A model generated the notes under the pieces. The model saw nothing but the letters and a program-made list of their open reading frames with translations, made no database searches and had not been told where the DNA came from. Made by a program: the position numbers and the translations under genes. From Rhodospirillales bacterium URHD0017 (lineage in GTDB: Bacteria; Pseudomonadota; Alphaproteobacteria; Reyranellales; Reyranellaceae), in the NCBI GenBank assembly GCA_900110395.1, contig FODP01000032.1, positions 1 to 64,000 on the forward strand: a DNA stretch of 64,000 bases, read 5' to 3'. This document shows, one piece after another, positions 41,695 to 50,885 of this stretch (positions within the stretch are counted from its first letter, which is position 1; every line of letters starts with the position of its first letter).

Positions 41695-43308
41695 TCAAAT
41701 CTTCGCCGTGCGGCCGGCCCAGTAGGGCTCGCGCAGTTCGCGTTTCATGATCTTGCCGATGGTACTGCGCGGCAGCGAATTGCGGAACTCCACGGCAGCG
41801 AGCCGCTGGGTCTTGCCGAGCTGGCCGTTCGCCCAGTCGCGGATCGCCTCTTCCGTGGCCGCGGCCCCCGCTCGGCGCACGCAGAGCGCCATCGGCGATT
41901 CGCCCCACTGCTCGCTCGGGATGCCGATCACCGCCACGTCGATCACGTCGGGATGCTTCAGTAGCAGCACCTCGATGTCGGCGGCATAGACGTTGAAGCC
42001 GCCGGAGATGATCATGTCCTTCTTGCGGTCGAGCAGGACGATGAAGCCGTCCTCGTCGATGCGGCCCATGTCGCCCGACTTGAAGAACAGGCGACCGTCC
42101 TTGTCATGCCAAAACAGCTCACGCGTCTTGTCGGTCTGCTTGTAGTAGCCCTTCATCATCGCCTGGGCGCGACCGGCGAGCTCGCCGACCTCGCCCTGCG
42201 GCAGCACCCTGCCCTGCTCGTCGAGCACGACGATCTCGCTGCCCAGCCCCGGCTTGCCCACGGTGTGGAGCTTGTCGGGATGAAGGTTCGCCTCGAGCAT
42301 GCACGCCCCGCCGCCCTCGGTCAGGCCGTAGATCTCGATCAACCGTCCCGGCCAGCGCTTCAGGCAGTCGGCCTTGATATGAGCGCGCAACGGCGCGCTG
42401 GTCGAAAGCTTGGCCTTGAAGGCACCGAGGTCGTACGTGTCGAAATCCGGATGGGCCAGGACGCGCTGGTACTGGACCGGAACCAGCATGGCGTGGGTGA
42501 CGCGCTCGCGCTGGGCGATCTCCAGGAACTTCACGACGTCCGATCGCGGCATCAGGATCGTCGTGCCGCCCAAACCGACGGTCGCCAATACGGCAACCAG
42601 CGTCGTGTTGGAATAGAGCGGCGTCGAGGCGAGCGAGATCGTGTCCGGGCCGTAGTCGAACGCCGGGAAACGCGCCGGCAGCAGGTCGCGCATGGCATGG
42701 CTGTGCAGGATGCCCTTGGGCAGGCCGGTCGTGCCGGAACTGTAGATGATGTTGAAGTCGTCGAGCTGGCCCAGCGGCACCTCGAACGGCGCGTCGCTCG
42801 CCCGCTCCAGCCATTCCTCGAAGTCGCGCCAGCCCGGGCGGCGGAAATCGTAAGCGATGCGTCCGCCGTCGATCAGCTTGCCGAGACGCCCCTCGTAGGG
42901 CTCGATCAGGTCGCGGTACTGCTCCGACAGGAACAGCACCTTGGCGTCGCAGTCGGCGAGCATCTTCTCGAGCGCATCGGCAGCCGCCATGGTCGAGAGC
43001 GGCACCACGCAGGCGCCGGCCCGCAGGCCGCCCATGAAGGTTTCGAGGTACTCGATCGAGTTGGCGGCGAGAATCGCGATCTTGTCGCCTCGACCGATGC
43101 CCATGCCGGCGAGCGTGCGGGCAATGCGGTTGATGCGCCGGTCGAAGTCGCGCCAGGTGCGCGCCTTGTCCTCGCACAACACCGCCCGCTTGTCGGGCCA
43201 CGACGCGGCGTTGCGCGCGACGCGGACCGGAATCGAGACGAACTCGGGAAACTCGTCGAGCGTCGGCTGCGGCACCCATCCGGCATCGGGGGCGGTGTCG
43301 GGGCTCAT
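41695..43308 (-). CDS. Acyl-CoA synthetase (AMP-forming, ANL superfamily)
   Basis: A 537-residue adenylate-forming ligase that makes acyl-AMP and then acyl-CoA from a carboxylic acid. The AMP-binding P-loop IIYSSGTTGLPKGI is near residue 180, the A5 motif EIYGLTEGGG near 325, the A7 motif FFKSGDMGRIDEDGFIVLLD near 420, and the C-terminal domain carries the catalytic lysine region LPRSTIGKIMKREL. Substrate type (fatty, aromatic or cyclic acid) is not readable. I chose the ATG eight bases after the rhodanese stop; the open frame extends upstream but only as antisense-like sequence over the rhodanese gene. Part of the rhodanese/ACS/DUF3237 operon. Confidence 0.9.
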   Translation of the reverse strand: MSPDTAPDAGWVPQPTLDEFPEFVSIPVRVARNAASWPDKRAVLCEDKARTWRDFDRRINRIARTLAGMGIGRGDKIAILAANSIEYLETFMGGLRAGACVVPLSTMAAADALEKMLADCDAKVLFLSEQYRDLIEPYEGRLGKLIDGGRIAYDFRRPGWRDFEEWLERASDAPFEVPLGQLDDFNIIYSSGTTGLPKGILHSHAMRDLLPARFPAFDYGPDTISLASTPLYSNTTLVAVLATVGLGGTTILMPRSDVVKFLEIAQRERVTHAMLVPVQYQRVLAHPDFDTYDLGAFKAKLSTSAPLRAHIKADCLKRWPGRLIEIYGLTEGGGACMLEANLHPDKLHTVGKPGLGSEIVVLDEQGRVLPQGEVGELAGRAQAMMKGYYKQTDKTRELFWHDKDGRLFFKSGDMGRIDEDGFIVLLDRKKDMIISGGFNVYAADIEVLLLKHPDVIDVAVIGIPSEQWGESPMALCVRRAGAAATEEAIRDWANGQLGKTQRLAAVEFRNSLPRSTIGKIMKRELREPYWAGRTAKI

Positions 43309-43316
43309 CGCCCGGC

Positions 43317-43724
43317 CTACTTCTTGGGCTCGACCTTCTCGACCGGGCCGCCGGCTTTCTTCCAGGCGCCGAAGCCGCCCTGGATATGGGCGACCGGCGT
43401 CAGTCCCATATCCTGCGCCGTCTTGGTCGCCAGCGCCGAGCGCCAGGCGCCGGCACAGAAGAAGATGAACTTGTTGCCGGTCTGGAAATAATCCTTGGCG
43501 TAGGGACTCGCGGGATCGATCCACATCTCGAGCATGCCGCGCGTCACATTGATGGCGCCGGGGATCGTGCCGTCGCGCCACAGCTCACGCGGATCGCGGA
43601 TGTCGATGAAGGTGACACCGGGCTGGCCATGCAGCTTCATCACGTCGGCGAGCGGCATCGTCTCGATCTGGCTGTCGGCCTCGTCGACCATCTGCTGGAC
43701 GGACTTCTTGATTTCGAGCGGCAT
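43317..43724 (-). CDS. Rhodanese-like sulfurtransferase
   Basis: A 135-residue single rhodanese domain. The conserved FIDIRDPRELWRDGTIPGAI is followed by the active loop FFCAGAWRSALA, which holds the catalytic cysteine. Such proteins carry persulfide sulfur or act in CoA-ester handling next to acyl-CoA genes. The ATG follows GGAGGAAGCTCG, a strong site. It leads the operon with acyl-CoA synthetase and DUF3237. Confidence 0.88.
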   Translation of the reverse strand: MPLEIKKSVQQMVDEADSQIETMPLADVMKLHGQPGVTFIDIRDPRELWRDGTIPGAINVTRGMLEMWIDPASPYAKDYFQTGNKFIFFCAGAWRSALATKTAQDMGLTPVAHIQGGFGAWKKAGGPVEKVEPKK

Positions 43725-43777
43725 CGAGCTTCCTCCGATGCCTATTTGTACTTTCAGACCGCGACAGGTGGAAGGCG

Positions 43778-44194
43778 TCAGAGACGACCGATTTCGAAAT
43801 CCTCGCACGTCAGCCCGAACTGCGAGAGACCCTCCTCGAGATGGTCGGAGAGCAGCGGCTCGCCCAGCAGGTAGGCGGCGGTACGGGTGTTGTGCTGCCG
43901 CTGCGCTTCGTCGCGCAGGTCGTACCAGTCTTCCATCGTGCCGTCGCCACGACCCAGCCACAGCAGTGCCACAAGGTCGGTCTGCTCCTCCTCACTGAGC
44001 GCGTTGATGAAAGCCACGAGTTCCTTTTGCGTCAGATCGTCGGCATGAGCCTCTAGTACCGACGCCGTACCGTCGTCGGTGGCGTTGGAACCCGAATCGG
44101 GATCGGTCACGACGTCCTGGGCGTCGAATTCGCGCGCCTTGATGATGATGAAGCAGACGCTTTCGGAAGAAATCGTCAGGGTCGGATCAGCCAT
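43778..44194 (-). CDS. DUF3775 family protein
   Basis: A 138-residue acidic protein of the DUF3775 type: LTISSESVCFIIIKAREFDA at the N-terminus and LTQKELVAFINALSEEEQTD, LVALLWLGRGDGTMEDWYDL, then LLGEPLLSDHLEEGLSQFGL. Members are widespread in alphaproteobacteria and have no assigned function. Start chosen at the ATG after GAGGGAGCATGCG; the frame is open upstream without a better site. It stands alone between the nadE stem-loop and the rhodanese operon. Confidence 0.85.
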   Translation of the reverse strand: MADPTLTISSESVCFIIIKAREFDAQDVVTDPDSGSNATDDGTASVLEAHADDLTQKELVAFINALSEEEQTDLVALLWLGRGDGTMEDWYDLRDEAQRQHNTRTAAYLLGEPLLSDHLEEGLSQFGLTCEDFEIGRL

Positions 44195-44303
44195 CGCATG
44201 CTCCCTCGCATGGGGATCGAGGCCAACGCCGCACGGCCGCTTTCGTTCGCGGTCGAAATTGTGACTTTTGCCGAAAGCGCCGTCCGGCCGACGAAGCCTC
44301 CCG

Positions 44304-44327
44304 GACTGTGGCCTGCGAGCCACAGTC
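44304..44327. terminator. Stem-loop after nadE
   Basis: GACTGTGGC-CTGCGA-GCCACAGTC is a perfect 9-bp stem, nine bases past the nadE stop on the minus strand. No T-run follows, so it may act as an mRNA 3' stabiliser or weak terminator between nadE and the DUF3775 gene. Confidence 0.5.
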
Positions 44328-44335
44328 GCCGGGCT

Positions 44336-46384
44336 CTACTTCACCTTCTCCGGCACCGCCTCGAGCTCGGCCAGCCAGACATCGGGGCTGCCATCGGAGG
44401 GCGCGCGCCAGTCGCCGCGCGGCGACAATGAGCCGCCGGACGAGATCTTGGGTCCGTTGGGCAGCGCCGAGCGCTTGAACTGGTTGGTGAAAAACCGCCG
44501 CAGGAACAATTTCAGCCAGTGCCGGATCTCGCCGAGCTCGTAGGCGCGCCGCGTCCCTGCCGGCAGGTTGGCGGGCCAGGCGCCCTTGTCGATGTCGTGC
44601 CAGGCGTTCCAGGCCAGGAAGGCGATCTTGGACGGGCGGAAGCCGAGCCGCGTCAGGTAGAACAGATTGAAGTCCTGGAGCGCGTAAGGCCCGACCGACT
44701 GCTCGGTCGACTGGATAACGCCGGTTGCACCCGCAGGAATGAGTTCCGGTGAGATCTCGGTGTCGAGGATGTCGTGCAGGATCGCCGCCGTCTCCTTGCC
44801 GACGTCGCCCGACGCGGCGACGAAGCGGATCAGGTGCTGGATCAGCGTCTTGGAGACCGAGCCGTTGGGATTGTAGTGCGACATGTGATCGCCGACGCCG
44901 TAGGTGCACCAGCCCAGTCCCAGCTCGGAGAGATCGCCGGTGCCGACCACCATGCCGCCCTGCTGGTTGGCGAGGCGGAACAGGTAGTCGGTGCGCAAGC
45001 CCGCCTGCACGTTCTCGAAGGTGACGTCGTAGACCTTCTTGCCCTTGGCGAAAGGGTGGCCGATGTCGGCCAGCATCTGCTGCGCGGCCGGCTTGATGTC
45101 GATCTCGGCCGCGGTGACGCCCAGCGCCTCCATCAGCCGCCAGGCGTTCTTGTGCGTCTTGTCGGACGTGCCGAAGCCCGGCAGCGTATAGGCGTAGATG
45201 TTCTTGCGCGGCAGCTTGAGCTGGTCCATCGCCCGGCAAGTGACGATCAGCGCCTGCGTCGAATCGAGGCCGCCCGACACGCCGATGATCGCCCGCTCGG
45301 TGCGGCTCGACATCAGGCGCTGCGCCAGGCCCTGGATCTGGATGTTGTAGGCCTCGTAGCAATTGTCGCGCAGCTTGGCGGGATCGGACGGCACATAGGG
45401 AAACCGTTCGATGGGCCGCTCGAGCGCCACCCTGCCCCGTGGCGCCTCGAGCGTGAAGCCGACCTTGCGGAAGCGCCGGACCTTGTCGCCTTCGATCATG
45501 GCGCAATCGGCGAAGCCGTTGTTGCGCAGCCGCTCCTGGCGGATGCGGCCGAGATCGACGTCGGCCGTGACGATGGTCGACTCCTTCTCGAAGCGCGTCG
45601 TCTCGGCGAGCTGGTCGCCCAGTTCGTAGATTGCGGCGTGGCCGTCCCAGGCGAGGTCGGTCGTCGATTCGCCCGGGCCGGACGCCGAATAGGCATAGGC
45701 CGCGATCGCACGCGCCGACTGGCTGCCGCACAACAGGCGTCGCGCCTCGGCCTTGCCGATGGTGATGTTGCTGGCCGACAGGTTGACCAGCAGCTCGGCG
45801 CCCGCGAGCGCGGCATGGCTCGACGGCGGTACCGGCACCCAGATGTCTTCGCAGATCTCGACATGGAAGGTGATGGGCACGCTGCCGGTCGAGCGGAACA
45901 GCATGTCGGTGCCGAACGGCGCCTCGTGGCCGCCGATCTTGACCGTGTGCTCGACGATGTTGGCACCCGACACGAAGTGGCGCTTTTCGTAGAACTCGCG
46001 GTAGTTCGGCAGGTAGGTCTTCGGCACGACGCCCAGGATCGCACCGCGATGGATGACGATGGCGGTGTTGTACAGCCGGCCAGCGAGGCGCAGCGGGGCG
46101 CCGACGATCAGGACGGGAAAGAGCTTGTTCGAGGCCGCGACCACCTTGGCGATCGATGCCTCGACCTCGTCCAAAAGGGCGTCCTGCAGCAGCAGGTCTT
46201 CGATGGCGTAGGACGACAGTCCCAGCTCGGGAAAGACCATGACGGCCGTGCGGGCCTTGTCGCCTTCGGCGGCCAGCCGCAGCGTCTCGGCGAGATTGTA
46301 GGCGGCGTCGGCGACCCGGGTGCGCGGGACACAGCACGCGACACGCACGAAGTCGTGTGAGTAAAGGGAGAAGAATTCGGACAA
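44336..46384 (-). CDS. nadE: Glutamine-dependent NAD(+) synthetase
   Basis: A 682-residue two-domain enzyme for the last step of NAD synthesis. The N-terminal nitrilase-like glutaminase has its Glu-Lys-Cys triad in [25 protein letters not shown] and [11 protein letters not shown]. The C-terminal synthetase carries the PP-loop [14 protein letters not shown] and [20 protein letters not shown]. Length matches the long bacterial form. The start is unusual: the family's N-terminus ([19 protein letters not shown]) begins right after a TTG, and no ATG lies in frame before the tRNA gene 18 bases upstream; a GTG at VRVACC would cut conserved residues. Essential in most bacteria. Confidence 0.92.
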   Translation of the reverse strand: MSEFFSLYSHDFVRVACCVPRTRVADAAYNLAETLRLAAEGDKARTAVMVFPELGLSSYAIEDLLLQDALLDEVEASIAKVVAASNKLFPVLIVGAPLRLAGRLYNTAIVIHRGAILGVVPKTYLPNYREFYEKRHFVSGANIVEHTVKIGGHEAPFGTDMLFRSTGSVPITFHVEICEDIWVPVPPSSHAALAGAELLVNLSASNITIGKAEARRLLCGSQSARAIAAYAYSASGPGESTTDLAWDGHAAIYELGDQLAETTRFEKESTIVTADVDLGRIRQERLRNNGFADCAMIEGDKVRRFRKVGFTLEAPRGRVALERPIERFPYVPSDPAKLRDNCYEAYNIQIQGLAQRLMSSRTERAIIGVSGGLDSTQALIVTCRAMDQLKLPRKNIYAYTLPGFGTSDKTHKNAWRLMEALGVTAAEIDIKPAAQQMLADIGHPFAKGKKVYDVTFENVQAGLRTDYLFRLANQQGGMVVGTGDLSELGLGWCTYGVGDHMSHYNPNGSVSKTLIQHLIRFVAASGDVGKETAAILHDILDTEISPELIPAGATGVIQSTEQSVGPYALQDFNLFYLTRLGFRPSKIAFLAWNAWHDIDKGAWPANLPAGTRRAYELGEIRHWLKLFLRRFFTNQFKRSALPNGPKISSGGSLSPRGDWRAPSDGSPDVWLAELEAVPEKVK

Positions 46385-46401
46385 GGGATTGTGGTGGGCG
46401 A

Positions 46402-46476
46402 TGGTGGGCGCGACAGGGATTGAACCTGTGACCCCTGCCATGTCAAGACAGTGCTCTACCGCTGAGCTACGCGCCC
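46402..46476 (-). tRNA. tRNA-Val (GAC)
   Basis: The minus strand forms a full cloverleaf: acceptor GGGCGCG/CGCGCCC, D arm GCTC-AGCGGTAGA-GC, anticodon stem CTGTC/GGCAG with loop TTGACAT (anticodon GAC, valine), T arm ACAGG-TTCAATC-CCTGT, discriminator A and encoded CCA. It is 75 nt long. nadE starts 17 bases downstream on the same strand, so both could share a primary transcript. Confidence 0.95.
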
Positions 46477-46606
46477 CCAATTTCTCAGGGCATCGCCGAA
46501 AGGTGCGGTCGTCTACATCGCGGCCTGCGGATTGGCAAGTGTGAGGCAAGGCCGGGATGCACGCGCAGTGCGTGACGCGCCCTGATCCGCGCGCTATGAC
46601 GCATCC

Positions 46607-47506
46607 ATGCAGTTGTTGCCGACCGCGTCCGACCACGAGGCCTTGGATTACCGCCCGCCGGAGCGCCAGACCGCCCCGGCCGTGGTGGCCTCTCCCCACA
46701 GCGGATCGGTCTATCCCGCCCGTTTCCTGGCCCAGACCGCCGTGCCCCTGGCGGCGCTGCGTCGCGCCGAGGACGCCTTCGTGGACGAGCTGTTCGCGGC
46801 GGCACCGGGCCTCGGTATTCCGTTCCTCGCCGCCCGCTTTCCGCGCTCCTTCGTCGATGCCAACCGTGAGCCGTACGAGCTCGACCCCGGCATGTTCGAG
46901 GGCCCGCTGCCGCGGCCGTTGAATCACCGCACGACGCGCGTCGCGGCAGGCCTGGGCATGATGCCGCGCGTTGCCGCGAGCGGCGAGGCGATCTATCGCG
47001 GCCGCGTGCCGTCAGAGGAAATCGAGCACCGGCTGGAAACCTGCTGGCGGCCTTATCACACCGCCCTGTCGACCCTGGTCGAGCAGACCCACAGGCAATT
47101 CGGCACGGCGCTGCTGATCGATGCCCATTCCATGCCCTCTTCGGCCTCGGGCGTCGGTCCGCGTGAGCGCGACCATCGCGTCGATATCGTGCTGGGCGAC
47201 AATCACGGCGAATCCTGCGCGCCCGACCTGGTCGACAGCGCCGAGCGCTGGTTCGCGGCTCACGGGCTGAAGGTCCAGCGCAACCAGCCCTATGCCGGAG
47301 GCTTCACGACCCAGCGCTACGGACGGCCCGGCCTGAACCGGCACGCCCTGCAGATCGAAATCAATCGGTCGCTCTACATGGACGAGGGCCGCCACCATAA
47401 GCTCGCCAACGCCGCCAACATCGAGCGGATCATGACGGGCTTCCTCGAGGAGATCGCGAGCCAGGCGCTCGCTGTCCTGCTGCCGCGGCCGCTGGCCGCC
47501 GAATAG
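46607..47506 (+). CDS. N-formylglutamate amidohydrolase family protein
   Basis: A 299-residue member of the N-formylglutamate amidohydrolase family, which releases formate from N-formyl-L-glutamate at the end of a histidine degradation route. Visible hallmarks: VVASPHSGSVYPARFL, then FVDANREPYELDPGMF, and LLIDAHSMPSSASGVGPRER with DIVLGDNHGESCA, followed by NQPYAGGFTTQRYGRPGLNR and ALQIEINRSLYMDEGR. The metal and substrate residues are in the expected order. It is monocistronic and followed by a strong hairpin. No hut genes are nearby, so the true substrate could be a related N-acyl amino acid. Confidence 0.88.
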   Translation: MQLLPTASDHEALDYRPPERQTAPAVVASPHSGSVYPARFLAQTAVPLAALRRAEDAFVDELFAAAPGLGIPFLAARFPRSFVDANREPYELDPGMFEGPLPRPLNHRTTRVAAGLGMMPRVAASGEAIYRGRVPSEEIEHRLETCWRPYHTALSTLVEQTHRQFGTALLIDAHSMPSSASGVGPRERDHRVDIVLGDNHGESCAPDLVDSAERWFAAHGLKVQRNQPYAGGFTTQRYGRPGLNRHALQIEINRSLYMDEGRHHKLANAANIERIMTGFLEEIASQALAVLLPRPLAAE

Positions 47507-47533
47507 CCACCGACCAATAATCACGGCGCGGGC

Positions 47534-47562
47534 AAAAAAAGGGGCCGTGACAAGCACGGCCC
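47534..47562 (-). terminator. Strong intrinsic terminator (minus strand)
   Basis: Stem GGGCCGTG/CACGGCCC with a five-base loop, followed on the minus strand by CC and seven T. On the plus strand it may also close the N-formylglutamate amidohydrolase transcript, though without a T-run there. Confidence 0.85.
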
Positions 47563-47690
47563 GAGTTTAGGGAGGAAACGCCCAAGACGGGCATACAGCA
47601 AACAAAGAGGCCACCGAGGTGGCGTTTGCTGCACCCCAAGAATGGTGCACCTGCGAACAAAATACAAGAGGGAAAAAAGCTCTTAGTTTC
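47534..47690 (-). ncRNA. Candidate small RNA with three hairpins and an intrinsic terminator
   Basis: The minus strand of this gap folds strongly. From its 5' side: a TGCACC/GGTGCA stem, then a long stem CAGCAAAC/GTTTGCTG enclosing GCCACC/GGTGGC, then a short GCCC/GGGC stem, a single-stranded TTTCCTCCCTAAA, and the terminator hairpin followed by seven T. The CCTCCC piece between stems could pair with ribosome-binding sites, as in 'cuckoo'-type alphaproteobacterial sRNAs with CUCCUCCC loops; I cannot assign it to a named family. No protein-coding frame explains the structure. The 5' end is uncertain (about 47690 is a guess); an inverted repeat at 47720-47747 lies upstream. Confidence 0.55.
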
Positions 47691-47844
47691 ACCGATTTAG
47701 ACAGTTTCGTGTTCCGATTCTTGTGTTGCCTTTTTGCAACGCACAAGATTCACGCGAAGCTGGTTTGCAGTTGATGCAAAGCTTGAAGAGCCGGCTTTTC
47801 AGGCATTTCTATAGATTGCTCAAGGACTTGGCAGAACGGAGGAG

Positions 47845-49347
47845 ATGGTGGCGCAAAAGTTCGTCGTGGCAATGATGATGCACGAGACCAATACCTTCTC
47901 GCCGCTTCCCACACCCATCGAGTCGTTTTCCCGTGCCGGCGCCTTGGCCGGCCCGGCCGCCATCAAGGAAGCCGAAGGTACCAACACCTCGCTCGGAGGT
48001 TTCATCGAGGTGGCGCGCAAGGCGGGTGCGGAGTTCACCGTGCCGATGGCGGCGTCGGCGCATCCGTCGGGCCTGGTGACCAAGGCCGCCTATGAGCAGA
48101 TGACAACGGCCATCGTCGACGAGGTGAAGAAGGGCTGCGATGCCGTGCTGCTCGCCCTGCACGGCGCGATGGTCGCCGAGCTCTACGACGACGGCGAAGG
48201 CGAGCTTCTGAATCGTCTCCGCAAGATCGCGCCCGACGTGCCGATCGCGGTCGCCCTCGACTTCCACACTCAGATGACCGACGCCATGATCAAGGGCGCC
48301 AGCATCATCACGGGCTACCGCACGTATCCTCACATCGACATGGCCGACACCGCGCGCCGGTCCGGGCGCACGCTGATGCGCATGCTGGCGGGCGAGGTCG
48401 AGCCGAAGATGGTGTGGGGCAACCGGCCGATCATGAGCAGCTCGCTGGTCCATACGCCCTCGCGCGAGCCGATGAAGACGCTGATGGGCATGGCCAACCA
48501 GGCCGAGGATTCCGGGCACGTGTTGAACGCCTCGGTATTCGGCGGCTTCCCGCAGGCCGACATCCCTCACCTCGCGCTTTCTTCGGTGATCGTCTGCGAC
48601 AAGCGTACGGCCGAGGGCGAGATCCTGCTGAACAAGATCCTCGATACGGCGTGGGAGAAGCGCGAAGGCTTCCTGTTCCATCCCGAGCCGCTGTCGGTGC
48701 AGGTCGCGCGGGCCAAGTCGCTCGATGGCGGCCCCATCGTCATGGCCGATCATGGCGACAATACTGCCTCGGGCGGCACCCAGGACGTCATGAGCGTGAT
48801 CGAGGAGGCAATGAAGCAGGGCCTGGAAGACGCCTGCGCCGGCCCGATCTGCGATCCCGGCTGCGTCGATCAGATGGTCAAGGCGGGAGTCGGCGCCGAG
48901 GTGACCCTCGAGCTCGGCGGCAAGATCGACATGCCGGCGATGGGACTGAAGGGCAAACCGCTCAGAGTTACGGGCAAGGTCAAGGCGATCACCGACGGCC
49001 AGTTCGTCGTCACCGGGCCGATGGCCACCGGCACCACGGCGCGCATGGGCCGCACCGCCGTGCTCGACACCGGCAAGATGCAGATCGTGGTCTCCGAGCG
49101 GCGCGCCGAGCCGTACGACCTTGGCGTCTTCACCCATTGCGGCATCGATCCGCGCCGCAAGAAGTACGTGCTGATCAAGTCGCGCCAGCATTTCCGCGCC
49201 GGCTTCGAGCCGATCGCCAAGCACATCGTCATGTGCGACGGCGACGGCTGCACGGCGTCGGACCTGAAGCTTTTCAAGTACACCAAGGTCAAGCGGCCGC
49301 TCTATCCGTTCGACCTCGACATGCGGCTTGGCCGCAACGAAGCCTGA
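47845..49347 (+). CDS. M81 family metallopeptidase (MlrC type)
   Basis: A 500-residue M81 protein, the family of microcystinase C. Landmarks: MMMHETNTFSPLPTPIESFS at the N-terminus (metal-binding His/Glu), ALHGAMVAELYDDGEGELL, then ALDFHTQMTDAMI and GYRTYPHIDMADTA, and C-terminal VVSERRAEPYDLGVFTHCGI. The family hydrolyses peptides or amino-acid derivatives, often of non-standard type. ATG has GGAGGAG directly upstream. It lies 7 bases before a D-aminoacylase-like gene, so the pair probably degrades peptides or N-acylated residues containing D- or modified amino acids; the substrate is inference. Confidence 0.9.
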   Translation: MVAQKFVVAMMMHETNTFSPLPTPIESFSRAGALAGPAAIKEAEGTNTSLGGFIEVARKAGAEFTVPMAASAHPSGLVTKAAYEQMTTAIVDEVKKGCDAVLLALHGAMVAELYDDGEGELLNRLRKIAPDVPIAVALDFHTQMTDAMIKGASIITGYRTYPHIDMADTARRSGRTLMRMLAGEVEPKMVWGNRPIMSSSLVHTPSREPMKTLMGMANQAEDSGHVLNASVFGGFPQADIPHLALSSVIVCDKRTAEGEILLNKILDTAWEKREGFLFHPEPLSVQVARAKSLDGGPIVMADHGDNTASGGTQDVMSVIEEAMKQGLEDACAGPICDPGCVDQMVKAGVGAEVTLELGGKIDMPAMGLKGKPLRVTGKVKAITDGQFVVTGPMATGTTARMGRTAVLDTGKMQIVVSERRAEPYDLGVFTHCGIDPRRKKYVLIKSRQHFRAGFEPIAKHIVMCDGDGCTASDLKLFKYTKVKRPLYPFDLDMRLGRNEA

Positions 49348-49354
49348 GGAAGCC

Positions 49355-50815
49355 ATGGCCAGTTACGACATCGTCATCCGCAACGGCCAGGTCGCCGACG
49401 GCACGGGCAAGAAGCTGTTCGCCGCCGACGTGGCGCTCAGGGGCGATCGCATCGCCGCGGTCGAGGCGCCGGGCACGCTCAAGGGCGACAACGAGATCGA
49501 CGCCAGGGGCAAGGTGGTGGCGCCGGGCTTCATCGACGTGCACACCCACGACGACACCGCGCTGATCGACAACCCGACCATGGCGATGAAGGCGAGCCAG
49601 GGCGTCACCACGGTGGTGTGCGGCAATTGCGGGCTCTCCGCCGCGCCCTATCTTCGCTCCGACATCGGCCACTTCATGTCGCTGATGGTGAAGAAGCCCG
49701 AGAACACCTCGAAGAGCTTTGCCGAGTTCGCGGGCAAGGTCGACGCCGCCAGGCCGGCCATCAACGGCGCCTTCCTGATCGGCCATGCGACGCTCCGCCT
49801 CAACACCATGGGCGACGATCTCGGCCGCACCGCGACCGCCGGCGAGATCGCCACCATGCGCGACCTTCTCGACCAGAGCCTCGAGCAGGGCGCCATCGGC
49901 ATGTCGAGCGGCCTGTTCTATGCCGCCGCCAATGCCGCCTCGACCGACGAGGTCGCCGACGTCGCGAGGCCGCTCGGCAAGTGGGGCGGCGTCTATACCG
50001 CGCACATGCGCGACGAAGGCGACGATATCCTGAAGGCGATGGACGAGACTTTCGAGATCGGCCGCCGCGCCGGCGCCTCGATCATCGTCTCGCATCACAA
50101 GTGCTCGGGCCGCAGCAACTTCGGGCGCATGAAGGAGACGCTGCCCAAGTTCAGCGAGGCGATGAAGCAGCAAGAAATCGCCTTCGACGTGTATCCCTAC
50201 GTCGCGGGCTCGACCATCCTGCGCAGCGACATGCTGGAGCGCGCCGAAAAGGTGCTGATCACCTGGTCCGACAAGGTGCCGGGCATGGGCGGTCGCGACC
50301 TCAAGGAGATCGCGGCGGAGATGGGCTGCTCGATGCGCGAGGCGGCCGATCGCATCCAGCCGGCGGGCGCCATCTACTTCATGATGGACGAGAAGGACGT
50401 GCAGAGCGCCATGGCCCATCCCGGCGCCATGATCGGCTCGGACGGCATCCCGTTCGACGTCCATCCCCATCCCCGCCTGTGGGGCACCTTCCCGCGCGTG
50501 CTGGGTCACTACTCGCGCGAGCTGAAACTGTTCCCCCTCGAGGATGCGGTGCGGCGCATGACCTCGTACTCGGCCCAGCGCTTCGGCCTGGCCAAGCGCG
50601 GCGAGGTGAAGCCGGGCTTCTATGCCGACATCTGCGTGTTCGATCCGGCGACGGTGATCGACACGGCGACCTTCGAGAAGCCGATCTCCGCGGCCAAGGG
50701 CATCGACGTCGTGCTGTGCAACGGCGCCGTCGTGTGGCGCGACGGCAAGCCCGGCCGCGGCCGTGCCGGCCGCGCGCTCAGGCGCCAGGATCTGCAGAAG
50801 GAAGCGAAGGCTTAG
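49355..50815 (+). CDS. N-acyl-D-amino-acid deacylase family amidohydrolase
   Basis: A 486-residue amidohydrolase of the D-aminoacylase group. DVHTHDDTALIDNPTMAMKA holds the first His-x-His metal pair; SQGVTTVVCGNCGLSAAP carries the bridging cysteine region; IVSHHKCSGRSNFGRMKETL gives further ligands; and MIGSDGIPFDVHPHPRLWGT has the catalytic aspartate. It ends with the dihydroorotase-like composite strand GAVVWRDGKPGRGRAGRALR. The enzyme removes acyl groups from N-acyl-D-amino acids. GAGGAAGCC precedes the ATG; it is coupled to the M81 gene. Confidence 0.9.
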   Translation: MASYDIVIRNGQVADGTGKKLFAADVALRGDRIAAVEAPGTLKGDNEIDARGKVVAPGFIDVHTHDDTALIDNPTMAMKASQGVTTVVCGNCGLSAAPYLRSDIGHFMSLMVKKPENTSKSFAEFAGKVDAARPAINGAFLIGHATLRLNTMGDDLGRTATAGEIATMRDLLDQSLEQGAIGMSSGLFYAAANAASTDEVADVARPLGKWGGVYTAHMRDEGDDILKAMDETFEIGRRAGASIIVSHHKCSGRSNFGRMKETLPKFSEAMKQQEIAFDVYPYVAGSTILRSDMLERAEKVLITWSDKVPGMGGRDLKEIAAEMGCSMREAADRIQPAGAIYFMMDEKDVQSAMAHPGAMIGSDGIPFDVHPHPRLWGTFPRVLGHYSRELKLFPLEDAVRRMTSYSAQRFGLAKRGEVKPGFYADICVFDPATVIDTATFEKPISAAKGIDVVLCNGAVVWRDGKPGRGRAGRALRRQDLQKEAKA

Positions 50816-50820
50816 TCATT

Positions 50821-50880
50821 GGACCGCGGGCCTCCAGGCCCGCACCATGATTCATGAGCGGGCCTGGAGGCCCGCGGTCC
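50821..50880. repeat. Perfect 23-bp inverted repeat, probable bidirectional terminator or REP-like element
   Basis: Left arm GGACCGCGGGCCTCCAGGCC plus CGC, a 14-base spacer, then the exact reverse complement. It sits between two convergent genes, five bases past the D-aminoacylase stop and five before the dksA stop. Position suits a bidirectional transcription stop; the perfect arms without T-runs suit a mobile palindromic repeat. Confidence 0.75.
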
Positions 50881-50885
50881 CATGA

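Noticed and set aside
47430-47660. Minus-strand frame of 76 codons in the gap after the N-formylglutamate amidohydrolase
   Set aside because: It runs through the terminator hairpin and into the antisense of a conserved gene; RNA structure explains the region better.
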